From NCBI GenBank assembly GCA_964445765.1, contig CAYULD010000002.1, forward strand, positions 467,856 through 531,855: a DNA stretch of 64,000 bases. The letters run 5' to 3'. The notes under the pieces were generated by a model. The model searched no databases, was not told the origin of the DNA, and saw only the letters and a list, made by a program, of their open reading frames with translations. Every line of letters begins with the position of its first letter. Within the stretch, counting starts at the first letter, position 1. Shown piece by piece: positions 60,962-64,000 of this stretch. The position numbers and the translations under genes were made by a program. This DNA is from JANPLD01 sp964445765. GTDB lineage: Bacteria > Pseudomonadota > Alphaproteobacteria > Rickettsiales > UBA8987.

Positions 60962-60964
60962 AAA

Positions 60965-62260
60965 ATGTTTGCTAATTACGAAAAAATTGCTCAAGAAAAA
61001 TTATTAGAAATTAAAAGAAAAAATCTTTACAGGCAATATCCTATAATCAATCTATTGCCTGATAACCCGCCATATGCAGAATATATAAACGGAAGTGAAA
61101 GAAAAATTATTACAATTTGGGGTAATAATAATTATCTTGGGCTTGCTGGAAATAAAGAAATTATAAACGCTAAAATAAATGCAACACAAGAATTTGGTGT
61201 TGGTGCAGGTGGCACTAGAAATATTCTTGGCACCTCCGAAATTCTAGAAAAATTAGAAAATAAAATCGCTAAATGGTTTAAGAAAGAGAAGGCTCTTATC
61301 CATAATTCTGCGCTTGATGCAAATATTGGCGTTATTTCTGCCTTGCTTAAAAATTTTAATGCGATTGCTGTTTCAGATGAAAAAAATCACGCATCAATAA
61401 TTGATGGAATTAGAATTTCAGGCACAGATAAGCAAATTTTTCAGCATAATAATTTAACTGATTTAGAAAATAAACTCGCAAATATCCGCCGTATTTCTGA
61501 TAGCAGAGCAATTATTATAATTGCTGAATCAATTTACTCAATGGAAGGGGATTTTGCTCCGCTAAAAGAAATTATTGCCCTCAAGAAAAAATATAACGCA
61601 ATGTTATATCTTGATGAAGTTCACGCAATAGGTGTTTATGGTGAAACTGGCTGTGGCATTGCAGAAAAAGATAATTTGCTAAAAGATGTAGATTTAATTT
61701 GTGGAACATTCGCCAAAGCAATTGGCGTAATAGGTGGCTTTGTAGTTGGAAGTGAAAATATGATAGAATTTCTTCGTCATTATAGCAGAAATTTTATATT
61801 CTCAACTGCAATGCAACCTGATAATGCGGCGGCTTGCCTTAAGGCAGTTGAGATAATTTCTTCAATTCAAGGCAAGTTTTTACGCAAAAAACATCAAGAA
61901 ATCATTAAAGAAACAAGGTTAACTTTGCAGTCTTATGGCTTAGCAAATTTCTCTGAAATTTTAAGCCCTGATAATTCTCATATAATTCCAATTCTTATTG
62001 GTAATGAAGCAAAAACTTCAATTATTGCAAAAACATTATTAGAAGAATATAATATTGCAGTAACGCCAATTTTTGCCCCAACAGTGCCAGCAAACCTTGC
62101 AAGAATTAGAATAAACCCAACACCTTTTCACACTAGAAATATGATTACTGATCTCGCAGAAGCTTTATCAAATTTAATGATAAAATTTGCTGATTATGAT
62201 AATGAAAAATCTAACGATAATAAAATTAGAAAACCCTCAAAAAGTTTGGTATCAATATAA
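60965..62260 (+). CDS. hemA: 5-aminolevulinate synthase
   Basis: A 431-residue PLP enzyme of the C4 heme pathway: it joins glycine and succinyl-CoA. Family motifs: GAGGTRNILGTSEILEKLE, ALIHNSALDANIGVISAL, SDEKNHASIIDGIRISG, YLDEVHAIGVYGETG, the PLP lysine Lys251 in GTFAKAIGVIGGF, and NFIFSTAMQPDNAA. The ending PTVPANLARIRINPTPFHT matches ALAS and not the related biotin or KBL enzymes. The C4 pathway is a hallmark of alphaproteobacteria. It sits 4 bp downstream of ribD and overlaps the next, convergent gene by 9 bp. Confidence 0.95.
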   Translation: MFANYEKIAQEKLLEIKRKNLYRQYPIINLLPDNPPYAEYINGSERKIITIWGNNNYLGLAGNKEIINAKINATQEFGVGAGGTRNILGTSEILEKLENKIAKWFKKEKALIHNSALDANIGVISALLKNFNAIAVSDEKNHASIIDGIRISGTDKQIFQHNNLTDLENKLANIRRISDSRAIIIIAESIYSMEGDFAPLKEIIALKKKYNAMLYLDEVHAIGVYGETGCGIAEKDNLLKDVDLICGTFAKAIGVIGGFVVGSENMIEFLRHYSRNFIFSTAMQPDNAAACLKAVEIISSIQGKFLRKKHQEIIKETRLTLQSYGLANFSEILSPDNSHIIPILIGNEAKTSIIAKTLLEEYNIAVTPIFAPTVPANLARIRINPTPFHTRNMITDLAEALSNLMIKFADYDNEKSNDNKIRKPSKSLVSI

Positions 62261-63817
62261 TTTGCTTATCTGAGTAATATTATTTATTGCAGTGGCAGTT
62301 TCAACTAATGTAACTTTAACTTTAGGATAAACTTTTTCAAATTTATTTCTTTCTATAAGGCTAGATCTAGCGGTGAATAAAAATTCCCCAGTTTTGGTAA
62401 TTCGCATTATTTCAATATATTTTGTGGCAACTGCCATTGCGGTTGCAAAATGTTTTTGTTCAACATCAGTTAATATTTCACCTTCATTTGGTGTTCCATC
62501 TAAATAGCCAGTTTTGCGGTTAGCTTCTATAATAGCTTTACCAACATCATTTAATTTTCCGTTCTCAAAATCATATCCACCAAGTGATGAAATATGCAAG
62601 GCGACCGCAACAAGTGGGCAGGTTAAACCCCCTTCCTCGTGATCAAAAACACCAGTTTTAGATTTGATTTTATTTTGCTTTTCATTTTTTTTACTTTTTT
62701 CAGTTATGTTATCAATCCACCTATCACCCTTATCAAATTTTGTAGGCGGAATATCTTGAAGCATTGCCTCATAAGCGGTTTGAAGTTTAGCAATTTCTTC
62801 TTTCTGCTGAATTAAATGGCTTTCACCTTCTGAATAAATATCTTCAATATATATTCCTTTTTTCTCAAGTTTTTGAATTGCACTTTTAACTGAGCCATCA
62901 GTTAATTTTTGAGTGTTTTTAGGAAATAAATCTTCATCATTTTTATCAAGCAATAATGATAACCCAACACCAAGCGTTCTATTATAGCTATCAAGCAGGT
63001 AATCAGCTTTTTCAAGCATATGATTAGGGCGGAAGGGATCTTTATCACCAAATAATTTTTTAACACCTTTTTGCCCTAAAATTTCTGTAACTAGATTTGC
63101 AAATAGTGAATCACCGATAGCTTGCTTTTTTGCAAAACCAGCTTCATATTCTTGGTTTTCTTTGTAGTCTGTAACCTCGCCAGCTAATTTTGAGCCTAAA
63201 TACCAAGCCTTTTTATCACCATTAAGCTCTATAATTCCATAGGCTAAAACTTCTGGTGTTTTTAGCTTAACCTTCAGATTTTCATCTTTATCTTTATGGG
63301 CTAAAAGTTTTTTTAATTTTGTTTTATTGTCTCTTAATGTTTCTACATCAGTTTTTATTTGTAATTGAAGTTCATCACCTAATTTATTTTTAACATTATA
63401 CTCTTCAAGAAATTCTATAGCTTTATCAATTTTGCCATTAGTAATTAAGCCCATTAGCTTAGTGGCGATTATAATCCCTTCGCCTTCTTCAGCACTTTTA
63501 CCGTGACCAAAATTATCTTTTTTAGTTAAAATTACAGTGCCTATAGCGTTAAAATTTTGCTCTTTTCCTATGAGTTTTCTAATTTGTTCCGGGGTTAAAA
63601 CTGAGGAAAATTCATTTGGAGTTATTTTTACAAAAAGCGTTTCTTTATTAGTGCCACCGCTTGTTTCTTCCAAAATTTCAACATTAAAACCTTGCCCAGA
63701 TAAATTTTCTTTAAGAAGATTTATATGATTTTTTCTGCGAGTTACTCTGCCTGAAATTGCATCATCTAAAAACTTATTTAACTGTTCATAACTAGAAATT
63801 TGATTTTCTTCACTCAT
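62252..63817 (-). CDS. large hypothetical protein
   Basis: A 521-residue cytoplasmic-looking protein that I do not recognise. It has no signal peptide, no membrane helix and no enzyme motif. Sequence is Lys/Glu-rich with several long helices (residues ~130-190 and ~310-375) and a more compact segment near 395-480 (HEEGGLTCPLVAVALHISSLGGY ... EQKHFATAMAVATKYIEIM). It is complete, and its last 9 bp overlap the end of hemA. A secreted effector or structural role is possible but not shown. Confidence 0.6.
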   Translation of the reverse strand: MSEENQISSYEQLNKFLDDAISGRVTRRKNHINLLKENLSGQGFNVEILEETSGGTNKETLFVKITPNEFSSVLTPEQIRKLIGKEQNFNAIGTVILTKKDNFGHGKSAEEGEGIIIATKLMGLITNGKIDKAIEFLEEYNVKNKLGDELQLQIKTDVETLRDNKTKLKKLLAHKDKDENLKVKLKTPEVLAYGIIELNGDKKAWYLGSKLAGEVTDYKENQEYEAGFAKKQAIGDSLFANLVTEILGQKGVKKLFGDKDPFRPNHMLEKADYLLDSYNRTLGVGLSLLLDKNDEDLFPKNTQKLTDGSVKSAIQKLEKKGIYIEDIYSEGESHLIQQKEEIAKLQTAYEAMLQDIPPTKFDKGDRWIDNITEKSKKNEKQNKIKSKTGVFDHEEGGLTCPLVAVALHISSLGGYDFENGKLNDVGKAIIEANRKTGYLDGTPNEGEILTDVEQKHFATAMAVATKYIEIMRITKTGEFLFTARSSLIERNKFEKVYPKVKVTLVETATAINNITQISKLY

Positions 63818-63908
63818 TTATTAATTTAGGGTAAAATTGTTTATTTAGAGGAAAATACAGCAAAAAGGTTAAGAAAACATTAAAAAATAGAGGTTTATGC
63901 AATAAAAC

Positions 63909-63983
63909 TGGAGCGGGTGAAGAGAATCGAACTCTCGACATCAACCTTGGCAAGGTTGCGCTCTACCCCTGAGCTACACCCGC
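63909..63983 (-). tRNA. tRNA-Gly (GCC)
   Basis: On the minus strand: GCGGGTG/CACCCGC acceptor stem, D arm TAGCTCAGGGGTAGAGC, anticodon loop CTTGCCAAG (anticodon GCC at 63951-63949), T arm AGTTCGATTCT, and encoded CCA. It lies 91 bp upstream of the large hypothetical gene on the same strand. Confidence 0.97.
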
Positions 63984-64000
63984 TTATGAGTAGGAAATTG

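Overview
The window is strongly AT-rich chromosomal DNA from an alphaproteobacterium, most likely one close to the Rickettsiales or Holosporales or a similar small-genome lineage. Support for this: a C4-pathway 5-aminolevulinate synthase (HemA), VirB2/TrbC-like pilin proteins, a long type-1 SerA, GlnE, an rpsB-tsf-uppS order, weak or absent Shine-Dalgarno sequences at many genes, and CTTGAC-type -35 boxes. Amino-acid biosynthesis genes (ilvB, serA), nitrogen control (glnE) and parts of a flagellum and a type IV pilus/secretin system argue against an extremely reduced endosymbiont. No species can be named from the sequence alone.

Layout. 1-1950: the start of a saccharopine/carboxynorspermidine dehydrogenase-like gene, then two VirB2-like small membrane proteins separated by a 272-bp miniature transposable element, then an orphan gene. 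1957-20037: housekeeping genes: glycosyltransferase, nuoF, ilvB, serA, glnE, bcp, glmM, a FliK-like gene, guaB, a lipoprotein, uppS, tsf and rpsB. The rpsB leader can form a pseudoknot next to the ribosome binding site. 20325-32550: a genomic island beside tRNA-Asn. It holds a P4-type integrase and a complete type I restriction-modification operon (hsdM, membrane protein, hsdS, trypsin-like protease, hsdR). Its far side carries a truncated second recombinase, a helix-turn-helix/zinc-finger protein, an AlpA regulator, two orphan genes and a decayed RTX-like gene tail. 32554-41665: thiE, a subtilisin-type autotransporter with a cysteine-rich segment and a Ser/Thr repeat, an acetyltransferase, a hairpin that may be a small RNA, radC, a sulfide-response pair (ArsR plus rhodanese) with palindromic operators, rpsL-rpsG and an OmpV-like protein. 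41765-52164: nadC, iscX, an OmpA-family protein, DUF1365, obgE, a secretin, a prepilin peptidase, a FliN-like protein, a FAD-dependent amine oxidase and a two-component system. 52165-59180: repeat-rich intergenic DNA, a Sel1-repeat lipoprotein with a recent internal duplication, an AAA ATPase, two orphans, truA, dnaN, rplU and rpmA. 59243-63983: a lipoprotein, ribD, hemA, a large orphan protein and tRNA-Gly.

How the parts fit. Most of the window is core metabolism and translation. The accessory parts are the tRNA-Asn island, the miniature elements (one complete copy, two fragments, plus an unrelated short inverted repeat) and three copies of a REP-like palindrome. The best candidate for an undescribed system is the island's type I restriction operon. 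A trypsin-like protease with an intact catalytic triad and a membrane-anchored protein lie between hsdM, hsdS and hsdR, with overlapping reading frames. This suggests that restriction is joined to a proteolytic, membrane-linked function. Secondary candidates are the rpsB pseudoknot leader, the C-rich hairpin upstream of radC and the three-way-junction miniature element.
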